Below the pieces are notes generated by a model, which was not told where the DNA came from, ran no database searches, and saw only the letters and a list, made by a program, of their open reading frames with translations. From NCBI RefSeq assembly GCF_003336705.1, contig NZ_QMDL01000004.1:95285-159284 (forward strand): DNA of 64,000 nt, written 5' to 3'. This DNA comes from Marinobacter litoralis. GTDB taxonomy: Bacteria; Pseudomonadota; Gammaproteobacteria; Pseudomonadales; Oleiphilaceae. Shown here in pieces: positions 55,839 through 64,000 of this stretch. The position numbers were made by a program, and so were the translations under genes. Numbering within the stretch: the first letter of the stretch is position 1; every line of letters begins with the position of its first letter.

Positions 55839-58013
55839 TCAGACCTTATGCTGAATATGCCAGCACTGGTGAATCTTCTGGTTCCGCTGAAAATCCTTAT
55901 CCAAGGTGCTCGCAGTCACCTCTTTCACATCGAACTCCGCAGCCAAGTCCTCGTCCAGCTTAAACTTGCGGAAATTGTTAGAGAAGATCAGCAAACCGTC
56001 AGTGGACAGGCGTTCCATGCACTGACGAACCATCACACCATGGTCCCGCTGAACGTCCAACACACCCGCCATACGGGCTGAGTTGGAGAAGGTTGGCGGG
56101 TCCATGAAGATCAGGTCGAAGGTTTGATTCGCCGTTCGCTTGTCCGCCAGCCATGCCAAGCAGTCAGCCTGCTCAACCAAGTGCTTACGTGGGTCTGCGC
56201 CATTGAGGGAAAGATTATCCATAGCCCAGTTGACGTAAGTTTTGGACATGTCCAGGCTCAACGAACGACTGGCACCGCCGACCGCCGCATGTACCGTTGC
56301 TGCGCCGGTGTAACAGAACAGGTTCAAGAACCGCTTACCTTGGGCATTCTGCTGAATCCAGTGGCGCACGGGGCGATGATCCAGAAACAAGCCGGTATCG
56401 AGGTAGTCCTTCAGGTTAACTTTCAGCGTACAGCCATGCTCTTGTACCTTGAGGTATTCGCCGGTCGCCGCTTGCTTCTCGTATTGCTTGGTACCGCTTT
56501 GCCGCTGGCGCTGCTTGCAGACCATGTCTTTAGGGTCGATATCCAGCACGTCCGGAATGATGGCCAAGGCTTCCGCTAAACGTTCGCGAGCGGCCCTTTC
56601 GTCGATGGATTTCGGAGCCAGATATTCCTGAACGTGCACCCTGCCCTCATAGATATCGATCGCCAATGCGTATTCCGGCATATCGGCATCGTATAGGCGG
56701 TAGCAGCCAATGTTTTGCTTTCTGGCCCATTGCCCTATGGATTTCACGTTTTTCTTCAAACGGTTCCGAAGCATCTCCGCCCGTTCAGCGTTCACAATAC
56801 GCGGGACCACTTGACCGGCGGCGGCCGGGTCTCTGGGAGTCATCGCGTTTTCAGGACGTACTTCGAACAACAGCAATTGCGCCGGCAGTTTGCCGTTGAA
56901 CAGGTTGTATTGCTTGAAGCTTCGAAGTCCGACGGATTTGCCAAACTCAGGTGCGCCAGTAAACACACCTAAACGCCAGCCGGCCAGCTCGCGAAGCGAA
57001 ACCTCGCCGATACTCTGGTAGAGCGACGCGAGGACGTTTCGTTCGCTCAACCGCTCACCGTATGGAGGGTTCGTCAAAACCAGACCCTGATCCGCCCAGC
57101 TGTCTTGGCGGGCAAATTCGGCCAATGCACGCTCTTCTACAGTAACGATACCTTCAAGCCCTGCACGCTGGATGTTTCTTTGTGCGGTATCCAGCACTCG
57201 GCGGTCCTGATCGAACCCTGCAAACACGGGCACTCTGCCCTGCTTACCCTCGTGTGCCCGGCGCTCGGCTTCCTGGCGAATACTCATCCACAGCTCGGGT
57301 TGGTGGCCGGGCCACTTTTCAAATCCGAAGCGCTCCTGTCTTCGGCCCGGCGCAATGTCCAGAGCCATCAGCGCCGCTTCGATCAATAGCGTGCCAGAAC
57401 CACACATGGGATCGACAAAATCCCCACCCGCGGCGGCAATACCCGGCCAGCCGGCTCGCAATAGAACAGCGGCGGCCAGGTTTTCTTTCAAGGGTGCCAA
57501 GCCCTGCTCTGTGCGATAGCCGCGCATGTGAAGACTGTGGCCACTGAGATCAAGACCAACGGCCAAACGGCCACGGTTCAGCCGTGCAGAGATGGTCACA
57601 TCCGGATCTTTCTGGGCGACCGCTGGCCTCGGCGCGCCGGCGCCGCGAATGCTGTCTACGATGCCATCTTTGACTTTCTGAGCACCAAACTGAGTGTTTC
57701 TAAGGGCTTCATTTTGCCCGAGGAAATTAACCCGAAAACTGCCACCCGCCCGAATATGAGCCTGCCAATCCAATTTTACGATGCCATCGTAAAGCTCTTC
57801 GGCACTACGAGCATCCACTTCATCGATATGCAGGATCACACGGTTCGCTAATCGGGACCACATGCAGGCTCGATATCCGGCTTCCATTTCACCTTCAACC
57901 CAAACACCCGCCGGTGCATTGCGCACTAACGAGAGGCCAAAAGTCTCCAACTCATCACCCAGGAGATACTCTACGCCCTTAGGGCAGGTTACAAAAAAGA
58001 CATACTTGGACAA
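55839..58013 (-). CDS. rlmL: Fused 23S rRNA methyltransferase RlmKL
   Basis: Methylates G2445 (m2G, N-terminal half) and G2069 (m7G, C-terminal half) of 23S rRNA. From TTG 58013 it has 724 residues (E. coli 702). An N-terminal THUMP region (about 45-155) is followed by LTNPPYGERL (methyltransferase motif IV of the first half) and FCYTGAATVHAAVGGA and FMDPPTFSNS of the second half. TTG 58013 is chosen because AGGAG is 6 bp upstream; the frame reaches 58073 with no better site. Confidence 0.9.
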   Translation of the reverse strand: MSKYVFFVTCPKGVEYLLGDELETFGLSLVRNAPAGVWVEGEMEAGYRACMWSRLANRVILHIDEVDARSAEELYDGIVKLDWQAHIRAGGSFRVNFLGQNEALRNTQFGAQKVKDGIVDSIRGAGAPRPAVAQKDPDVTISARLNRGRLAVGLDLSGHSLHMRGYRTEQGLAPLKENLAAAVLLRAGWPGIAAAGGDFVDPMCGSGTLLIEAALMALDIAPGRRQERFGFEKWPGHQPELWMSIRQEAERRAHEGKQGRVPVFAGFDQDRRVLDTAQRNIQRAGLEGIVTVEERALAEFARQDSWADQGLVLTNPPYGERLSERNVLASLYQSIGEVSLRELAGWRLGVFTGAPEFGKSVGLRSFKQYNLFNGKLPAQLLLFEVRPENAMTPRDPAAAGQVVPRIVNAERAEMLRNRLKKNVKSIGQWARKQNIGCYRLYDADMPEYALAIDIYEGRVHVQEYLAPKSIDERAARERLAEALAIIPDVLDIDPKDMVCKQRQRQSGTKQYEKQAATGEYLKVQEHGCTLKVNLKDYLDTGLFLDHRPVRHWIQQNAQGKRFLNLFCYTGAATVHAAVGGASRSLSLDMSKTYVNWAMDNLSLNGADPRKHLVEQADCLAWLADKRTANQTFDLIFMDPPTFSNSARMAGVLDVQRDHGVMVRQCMERLSTDGLLIFSNNFRKFKLDEDLAAEFDVKEVTASTLDKDFQRNQKIHQCWHIQHKV

Positions 58014-58332
58014 AATCAACTCCTGGTTTTCTAGATAAAGCTGGTAAGCCGCTGGATTCGCAGCGAAAGCCAAAATGGCCTGTCATCATTAGTTCATAAA
58101 ACTATAAGAAATCGTTCATATAGACGAAATCGTTAGTGTACTTCTCATCAAGGTTCGTCTTACCTTGTACTTGACGCGTCGTTCTGGAAGCAACAATTAA
58201 AGCTTCCATTAACAGGATCCTGACTGCTCTGACCGGAGCTGGCAATAGTGGGTTGTCCCGGATGGGCTCCACAAGCCATGGTCATCGCAGATGTGTACAC
58301 GCTTGTTCTGTTAATCCATAGTGAGGAACGGC

Positions 58333-58545
58333 ATGAAAAGACAGAAAAGAGACGTTTACGCTCGTGCATTCAAGCGGGGATACCTCGCTGGCGTGTCCGG
58401 AAAATCCAAAGACAGCTGCCCAATAGATCAACCAGATGCGCGCCAGGAATGGTTGAACGGGTGGCGAGAAGGCCGCACAGATAACTGGGAGGGCATGACC
58501 GGCGTTTCCGGCATCCACAAGTTAGCCAACGTAACTGCAACATAA
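58333..58545 (+). CDS. rmf: Ribosome modulation factor Rmf
   Basis: Small basic protein of 70 residues that pairs ribosomes into inactive 100S dimers in stationary phase. MKRQKRDVYARAFKRGYLAG, SCPIDQPDARQEWLNGWREGR fits E. coli Rmf. ATG 58333 follows GAGG. The 58014-58332 region upstream holds an inverted repeat GGAAGC...GCTTCC (58187-58207) but I call no promoter. Confidence 0.92.
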   Translation: MKRQKRDVYARAFKRGYLAGVSGKSKDSCPIDQPDARQEWLNGWREGRTDNWEGMTGVSGIHKLANVTAT

Positions 58546-58633
58546 TCGCGGTGTTGGCCTATCTCAGTTAGTTTGATTTGTTTTTAAAATAACCTTAACA
58601 CGACAATTTGACGCAGTATTCCGAGCAACCGAA

Positions 58634-58711
58634 ACGGGGCCACCCGCCCCGTACCATGCGAAGAAGCGCCACGGGGTTCATTCCCCGCAAAGGGCCCGCT
58701 AAGCGGGCCCT
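58634..58711 (-). repeat. REP-like hairpin cluster downstream of pyrD
   Basis: Three consecutive hairpins: ACGGGGC/GCCCCGT (58634-58652), CGGGG/CCCCG (58672-58687) and AGGGCCCGCT/AGCGGGCCCT (58691-58711). On the minus strand the first and third are preceded by ATGGTA, reading GTAGGGCCCGC-like, the GTAG signature of REP sequences. Both face the same direction. They may act as a transcription end for pyrD, although T-runs are weak. Confidence 0.6.
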
Positions 58712-58717
58712 ACCATT

Positions 58718-59743
58718 TTATGCCTTCCGCTCTTTTCGAACGGCCTCTACCGCCTCACCAATCAGCTTCGGCCCTTTATAAATAAAGCCGGTGTATATTT
58801 GCACCAATTTAGCGCCTGCCCGAATTTTTTCTGCTGCGCTCTCTGCATCCGTAATGCCACCAACACCAATAATCGGTATGCGATCACCTAGCTCAGCATA
58901 CAATCCGGCGATAACCCGCACTGACGACTCGCGCACGGGCGCCCCGCTCAAACCACCAGCCTCCTGCGCGTGCTGGTGCCCCTTAACGGCTTCTCGGCTG
59001 ATGGTCGTATTCGTCGCAATCACACCGTCCAACCCGGCCTCAAGCAGCGCTGAAGCGACAAACCGGACACCCTCATTATCCATGTCCGGCGCAATCTTGA
59101 CCGCTATCGGCACGTAACGCCCTTGCACTTGGTGGCAGCGTGTCTGTTCGTCTTTAATTGCATGGAGTAACTGCTTCAACGAGTCACCAAACTGGAGATC
59201 CCTCAGGCCCGGCGTGTTTGGCGACGAAACATTCACAGTGATGTAATCGGCATAGCTATAAACCGCCGCAATGCCTTTGCGATAATCAGACTCGGATTCC
59301 TCGTTCGGCGTGTCTTTGTTCTTGCCAACGTTAATACCAAGAATTCCCTTATAACGCCGATTCTCGACGTTGCCGATCAAATGCTCGAGCCCTTCGTTGT
59401 TGAAGCCCATTCGGTTAATGATGGCTTCATGCTCCGGCAATCGGAACATTCTCGGCTTCGGGTTGCCAGGCTGAGCCAAAGGCGTGACCGTCCCCACTTC
59501 GATAAAGCCGAAACCTAGTGCACCCAGCGCGTCCAAATGATCTGCATTTTTGTCCAATCCCGCAGCAAGGCCCACCGGATTCGGAAACTCCAAACCCATA
59601 ACGTTTACGGGGCAAGGATCAGGGTGTCGCGTGAACACATTAAGCATGCCCACTTTTTGAGCAACATCGAGTCCCTTTAATGCCACGTGGTGTGCCTGCT
59701 CTGGCGGTAATCGGAATAACAAATTTCTAAGAACGGGGTACAT
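58718..59743 (-). CDS. pyrD: Dihydroorotate dehydrogenase (quinone), class 2
   Basis: Oxidises dihydroorotate to orotate, fourth step of pyrimidine synthesis, on the inner face of the membrane. From ATG 59743 it has 341 residues. N-terminal membrane helix region MYPVLRNLLFRLPPEQAHHVALK, PVGLAAGLDKN, NVSSPNTPGLRDLQ with the catalytic Ser of class 2, and VGGITDAESA are present. AAGGAG lies 7 bp upstream; the frame extends to 59908 without a site. Neighbour of rmf, as in Pseudomonas. Confidence 0.95.
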   Translation of the reverse strand: MYPVLRNLLFRLPPEQAHHVALKGLDVAQKVGMLNVFTRHPDPCPVNVMGLEFPNPVGLAAGLDKNADHLDALGALGFGFIEVGTVTPLAQPGNPKPRMFRLPEHEAIINRMGFNNEGLEHLIGNVENRRYKGILGINVGKNKDTPNEESESDYRKGIAAVYSYADYITVNVSSPNTPGLRDLQFGDSLKQLLHAIKDEQTRCHQVQGRYVPIAVKIAPDMDNEGVRFVASALLEAGLDGVIATNTTISREAVKGHQHAQEAGGLSGAPVRESSVRVIAGLYAELGDRIPIIGVGGITDAESAAEKIRAGAKLVQIYTGFIYKGPKLIGEAVEAVRKERKA

Positions 59744-59784
59744 CAGAAAACTCCTTGCAAGAGGTGGCGGGAGTATACCGGAAG

Positions 59785-59875
59785 TTTTCCACACCATCTT
59801 CCTGAACCGACAAATGTCGCCAAAAGCCGCATGCTGTCGAGGCTTCCGAAGCTTTTCCACGGAATCTGTGGATAA
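59785..59875. promoter_or_regulatory. Cluster of DnaA-box-like sequences between pyrD and the CDF gene
   Basis: TTTTCCACA (59785-59793, plus strand) and TGTGGATAA (59867-59875, reverse complement TTATCCACA) both fit the DnaA box TTWTNCACA; TTTTCCACG (59853-59861) has one mismatch. The 403 bp gap 59744-60146 otherwise holds AT-rich sequence and a -10-like TATACT (60109-60114) upstream of the CDF gene. No origin-type AT-rich repeats are seen. Confidence 0.4.
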
Positions 59876-60146
59876 CTCTGTTAATAAGCGCGGGGCAAAC
59901 GTTTCCAAGCCTTGATAACTGCGCCAGCCTACAGATTGATCATTTTTTAACCAGCATTTTAGTCTTTAATTTTCAACAACTTACAAAGACTGAAATAAGA
60001 ATTGACGATAACCGTAACGCAATGGTAGCTAGCAATTAATATTTCATAATGTGCATAAACCCGTCGATCATTCTTGATTTTGCAAGCCCTTTTTTAAGTT
60101 TTTGAGGCTATACTGGCGCCACAGCAATACAATGGAGCCTGCTTGA

Positions 60147-61307
60147 ATGGAAAACCTATCGAAAAGCCCCGCGAATCTCGAGCGAGATCTCGATGCCGAA
60201 AAAAACGCAGCCTCCAAAGTCACCATCATCGGGATGCTGCTCGATGCTTTTCTTGGCCTGGTTAAAGTCGTTGCCGGCACCCTCTTCCATTCCCACGCAC
60301 TGGTTGTAGACGGCATTCACTCGTTTACCGATGTTGCCTCCGACTGGGTTGTCCTGGCAGTGATGCGTTTATCCCGGAAAGGTCCGGATGACGACCACCC
60401 TTATGGTCATCAACGCATTGAAACCCTGGGAACCCTGTTGCTCGGGAGCATTCTTATCGCTGTAGGTGCGGCCTTGGCCTGGGAAAACACTCTGCGCCTG
60501 TTTGAAGGCGATGAGCTTTTCATCCCCGAGTGGCCCGTCCTCGTTGCTGCAACCATTTCGGTCTTGAGTAAAGAATGGATTTTCCGTTATACCCGGCACG
60601 TGGGTCTCAAAATCCGTTCCGATCTTATTGTCGCAAACGCTTGGCACAGTCGCACGGACGCGTTTTCGTCCGTCGTCGTTCTACTTTCAACCATTGGCGC
60701 AATGCTTGGCGTGGTTTGGCTCGACACGGTGGCTGCGGTGGCCGTTGCCATCATCATCGTACACGTCGGATGGAAATTCACTTGGGATAGCGTTAAAGAA
60801 CTGATCGATACCGGATTGTCTCAGGAAGATACAGAAAAGCTCCGAGCCATCGCCCTTTCAACGCCAGGTGTTCGAAACGTACATGAACTGCGAAGCCGTC
60901 GCATGGGGCAAGACATTTTTCTGGATGTTGATCTTGTCGTGAGGCCGGAGATCAGTGTTTCAGAAGGCCACCAGATAGGTCTGAAAGTTGTCGCCGGAAT
61001 GCGCGAAGCCCTCGAGAACATCCAGGACATTACCTTTCATATTGATGCTGAAAACGATGAGGACATTCCATCGCTCAATGCGCCGGGACTACCGTCTCGT
61101 GAAGAAATCCATACGGAGATCAGTGAAACACTGGGTGAACTGCCGCCTCAAAGCCGGCTGGGCCTGCACTATCTCAAAAAGCGCGTGCATCTCGAGATTT
61201 TCCTGGACGAGGACTACCCTGCCCCGGAGATCACCAGCCAACGCGTTCGCGAAGCATTGGCCAACCCACCTTGGCTGGGCAGTGTCCGGATCTGGGTTGC
61301 CGCCTGA
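60147..61307 (+). CDS. Cation diffusion facilitator family transporter
   Basis: Inner-membrane metal/proton antiporter (zinc, iron, cobalt or manganese). The 386-residue protein has about six membrane helices, with HSFTDVASD (about 52-60) and HSRTDAFSS (about 167-175), the two HxxxD metal sites of the family. The C-terminal cytoplasmic domain (about 225-385) ends past the usual length. ATG 60147 has GGAG about 11 bp upstream. Metal preference unknown. Confidence 0.88.
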   Translation: MENLSKSPANLERDLDAEKNAASKVTIIGMLLDAFLGLVKVVAGTLFHSHALVVDGIHSFTDVASDWVVLAVMRLSRKGPDDDHPYGHQRIETLGTLLLGSILIAVGAALAWENTLRLFEGDELFIPEWPVLVAATISVLSKEWIFRYTRHVGLKIRSDLIVANAWHSRTDAFSSVVVLLSTIGAMLGVVWLDTVAAVAVAIIIVHVGWKFTWDSVKELIDTGLSQEDTEKLRAIALSTPGVRNVHELRSRRMGQDIFLDVDLVVRPEISVSEGHQIGLKVVAGMREALENIQDITFHIDAENDEDIPSLNAPGLPSREEIHTEISETLGELPPQSRLGLHYLKKRVHLEIFLDEDYPAPEITSQRVREALANPPWLGSVRIWVAA

Positions 61308-61321
61308 TCCGGAATACACAG

Positions 61322-62821
61322 CTACCTTCGACGATTGGCTTCCATGCGGGAAAGGAACTCCTGCATAACCAAGGTATAAAGCTCTCCCCCCAGAAATTTA
61401 TCCTCAACACCTGAGTCGATACTGGGGTTATCGTTCACCTCGATCACCGCAACCCGATTACCCGCTTGCTTGATATCGACACCGTAGAGGCCATTACCAA
61501 TCAGGCGTGTGGCATTAAGTGCTGCCTGAATCACGTTTCTAGGCACCTCATAGGTCGGCATGGTTTCAAAACCACCGCTTTCGACCGATGCGCCGCCATG
61601 CTGATAAATCTGCCAGTGCCCTTTTACCATCATGTATTTGCACGCATAAATCGCACGGCCACCCAGAACGCCTATCCGCCAATCGTACTCCGTGTAAAAG
61701 TACTCCTGAGCGAGCACCAGAGCAGACTGTTTGAAAAGGTCTTTCAAACCAGCTCTTAATTCTGTTTCATCCTTGGCTTTGGCTACTCCAAGTGAAAACG
61801 CACCGTCTGGTATCTTTATAACGACAGGAAAGCCTAACTCGTTAACAACCTGCTCAACCGCATCCTTCTGATCTTTGGAAAGAATCAGCGTCTTTGGTGT
61901 CGGCACCTTGTTGTTTTTCAGCAGGTCGGCCAGAAACACCTTGTTGGTGCAACGCAAAATAGACACCGGGTCATCGATCACCACCATACCTTCCGCCTCA
62001 GCCTTACGAGCGAAACGGTAAGTGTGGTGATCAATCGCCGTGGTTTCCCGAATAAACAAACCATCGTATTCCGGCAACCGCATGTAGTCCCGGCGAGTGA
62101 TTCGCTCAACGTTGATACCCAGCTTACGCCCCGCACGCTCGAATCTCTTTAACGCCGCCTCATCACTCGGCGGCATTTCCTCATCCGGATTAACCAGCAT
62201 GGCAAGATCAAATCTATAGCGACGGCGCGTTTTGGGTTTGCGCCATACCATACTGCTAAAGCGGTCGAAGGCTTCGGCAAACAGATCCTGCTCACGTTCA
62301 TTCAAGTCTGCCGGACACGCCGGCTTCATAGATTCGATTTGCCACTGTTTCCGATGGCGGAAAACCACCTCGAGGATCGGGCAAGGAAAGCGCTCAAACA
62401 GGGCCCGTGCCACCGGTTTCAAGTCAGCATGTTCAGCTTGACCAAAATAAGTGCGAATCCGGACCTCATGAGTAGCAGCCCGTTCGTCTGTGGACGGATC
62501 GATCTCATGAGCCTCATTTTCCAGCCACTGAATAACGCTCGAGTCCAAGTCCTCCAGCTCAAGAGAAAACAAGCCCTTACGACTGAGGTCATTCAGCGTC
62601 ATCACCGAAGGCACGACATGGTGGCCTCGTGCTTCCGCTAACAACGAGCAATAGTAGCCCCGGCTCAGGTATTTGGCGCTCTGGCAAAGATTAATAACCC
62701 GCACCCGGCTGTTAGCGGGAGCCGTAAATTTGAGGTACTGATCAAAGGTGAGTACGTCTTCGCTAGGGTAATACGGCGCCCAATCTTTCGCGCGATCCAC
62801 AACGATTAACAAACGGGACAT
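61322..62821 (-). CDS. RimK-like ATP-grasp ligase with RLAN domain
   Basis: A 499-residue protein from ATG 62821. Residues about 1-150 match the RLAN-type N-terminal domain of RimK-like ligases (MSRLLIVVDRAKDWAPYYPSE). Residues about 250-480 are an ATP-grasp fold with GFPVVIKIPDGAFSLGVAKA and VAVIEVNDNPSIDSGVEDK (metal and ATP residues). Such enzymes form amide bonds, often adding amino acids to peptides or proteins. Its partner gene is a GNAT/C39 fusion read divergently. Confidence 0.85.
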   Translation of the reverse strand: MSRLLIVVDRAKDWAPYYPSEDVLTFDQYLKFTAPANSRVRVINLCQSAKYLSRGYYCSLLAEARGHHVVPSVMTLNDLSRKGLFSLELEDLDSSVIQWLENEAHEIDPSTDERAATHEVRIRTYFGQAEHADLKPVARALFERFPCPILEVVFRHRKQWQIESMKPACPADLNEREQDLFAEAFDRFSSMVWRKPKTRRRYRFDLAMLVNPDEEMPPSDEAALKRFERAGRKLGINVERITRRDYMRLPEYDGLFIRETTAIDHHTYRFARKAEAEGMVVIDDPVSILRCTNKVFLADLLKNNKVPTPKTLILSKDQKDAVEQVVNELGFPVVIKIPDGAFSLGVAKAKDETELRAGLKDLFKQSALVLAQEYFYTEYDWRIGVLGGRAIYACKYMMVKGHWQIYQHGGASVESGGFETMPTYEVPRNVIQAALNATRLIGNGLYGVDIKQAGNRVAVIEVNDNPSIDSGVEDKFLGGELYTLVMQEFLSRMEANRRR

Positions 62822-63021
62822 AACAGGCATTCCTCCCTGAAGGTTCAGCCGGGTAATTAGCGCAACAATACGCCGCTGCAGGGCGCGCCACAATCAACCA
62901 TTGATGAGTGCTTTTACGCATGCTTGCGCGCTACCGGAAGGCCCCTGTCTCTACCATAATAGCTGCAGAGGACATGCACGCCAGCTTCCTCGACCTTTTC
63001 ATGCTCCGGGATTCAATCACT

Positions 63022-64000
63022 ATGCACGATGTACTGCTACGACAAGCTGTCGCTGACGACCTTAAAGGCCTCGTCGAGCTTGAAAACCGGTGCTTTACCG
63101 AAGACCGCATTTCCCGCCGGAGCTTTCGCCGTTTTCTGGAAGTCCCCAGAGACAGGCTGATCGTTGCTGTGCGGGGCGAGGAGCTGGTGGGCTACTGCTT
63201 GGTTCTCATGAGTGCCGCGACTCGCTTGGCCAGAATCTACTCCATTGCGGTCTCCCCGACAGTGCGCGGCAAAGGTGTGGGCGAAAAACTGGTTAAAGAA
63301 GCGGAGAAAGAAGCCGCTGATGCCGACCGCATCATTATGCGACTCGAAGTCCGGGAAGATAACAGCGGTGCCATTAATCTGTACCGGCGTTTGGGCTATC
63401 GCCAATTCGGCACCTACCGCGATTACTACGAAGACCAAGGCACTGCGTTGCGGTTTGAGCGGCGGATCCTGTATTACGAACCTTCGCGGGAGTTTCTGCC
63501 GGTGCCCTATTACCCGCAGACCACCGAATTTACCTGTGGCCCGTCAGCCTTGATTATGGCCCTATCCGCGCTGGATGAACGGCAACCACTGACCACACTT
63601 GAAGAGCTGAAAATTTGGCGTGAAGCCACCACGATTTTCATGCTTGCGGGTCATGGAGGGTGTGGCCCTCATGGCCTTGCACTTTCGGCCTGGAACCGTG
63701 GCTTTGAAGCCAGTGCCTGGATCAGTCAAGAAGGCGCTCTTTTCAAAGATACCGTGCGTAATGACGACAAAAAGCGGGTGTTGGAACTGGTACACGAAGG
63801 TTTTTTACATGACATCGGCCAAACCGGGATTCAAATTCACCACGACCCGCTGACTCTGGAAGCCATGGAGACAGCACTTCACAATGGCCAAATCCCGGTC
63901 ATTCTGATCAGTACGTGGCAACTGAACCGAAGCCGGGTGCCGCACTGGGTGACTGTGTGCGCTATCGATGACGATTTCGTATACCTGCACGATCCGGAGA
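63022..64000 (+). CDS. GNAT acetyltransferase fused to a C39-like (DUF3335) peptidase, partial
   Basis: The 3' end lies beyond the window; 326 codons are visible. The N-terminal part (about 1-150) is a GNAT domain with ARIYSIAVSPTVRGKGVGEKLVKEA, close to RimI. The next part (about 155 onward) is a papain/C39-like domain: TTEFTCGPSALIMAL supplies the Cys and SRVPHWVTVCAIDDDFVYLHDPE the His and a possible Asp or Asn. ATG 63022 is preferred; ATG 63001 and ATG 62974 are in frame upstream with no better ribosome-binding site. Divergent from the ATP-grasp gene, 200 bp gap. Confidence 0.85.
   Translation, partial: MHDVLLRQAVADDLKGLVELENRCFTEDRISRRSFRRFLEVPRDRLIVAVRGEELVGYCLVLMSAATRLARIYSIAVSPTVRGKGVGEKLVKEAEKEAADADRIIMRLEVREDNSGAINLYRRLGYRQFGTYRDYYEDQGTALRFERRILYYEPSREFLPVPYYPQTTEFTCGPSALIMALSALDERQPLTTLEELKIWREATTIFMLAGHGGCGPHGLALSAWNRGFEASAWISQEGALFKDTVRNDDKKRVLELVHEGFLHDIGQTGIQIHHDPLTLEAMETALHNGQIPVILISTWQLNRSRVPHWVTVCAIDDDFVYLHDPE

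Overview
The window looks like a chromosomal segment of a marine gammaproteobacterium, most likely Marinobacter or a close relative. This is inferred from protein resemblance and gene order (rlmL-rmf-pyrD, ybbP-ybbA-tesA, split class II ribonucleotide reductase nrdJa/nrdJb, a RimK-like ligase next to a GNAT/C39 fusion, an SCP2 protein with an iron alcohol dehydrogenase), not from a database search. I see no phage, integrase, transposase, CRISPR array or rRNA. There is one tRNA (Asn).

Layout. Positions 96-11386 (minus strand) hold the flagellar rod, hook, ring and junction genes flgB to flgL, with sigma-54-like promoters before flgB and before flgF. Positions 11.6-20.2 kb hold a nitroreductase, a MASE2 adenylate cyclase, queF, a YadG/YadH ABC exporter, two lipoproteins, an HD-GYP protein whose catalytic motif is degraded, and a PilZ protein. 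Positions 20.2-28.8 kb hold an iron(III) importer (fbpA-fbpB, no ATPase gene nearby) behind a Fur-like site, an acyl-CoA ligase, a TrpX-type ABC importer and a probable surface protein. Positions 29.1-32.1 kb hold nrdJa-nrdJb behind two NrdR-like boxes 32 bp apart. Positions 32.2-44.9 kb are housekeeping and stress genes: ogt, class I aldolase, dusC, katG, htpG, two thioesterases and an M48 lipoprotein protease. Positions 45-51.7 kb hold SCP2-ADH, a solute-binding protein and ybbP/ybbA/tesA. Positions 51.9-59.7 kb hold yheT, tRNA-Asn, an M18 aminopeptidase, an outer-membrane protein, rlmL, rmf and pyrD. The end holds a CDF metal transporter, a RimK-like ATP-grasp ligase and a GNAT/C39 fusion cut by the window edge.

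The most unusual signal is a family of four large intergenic hairpin elements (A 41472-41588, B 41609-41728, C 51721-51853, D 55664-55797). Each has perfect 24-28 bp arms around a 53-62 nt loop, and the loop carries two conserved mini-palindromes. The outer arm sequence differs between copies but base pairing is kept, so the structure appears to be what is conserved. C and D separate convergent genes. A and B form a tail-to-tail pair upstream of htpG. I cannot identify them with any named element.

Many gene starts were moved inward from the longest open frame to an ATG, GTG or TTG with a ribosome-binding site; the reason is given in each entry.
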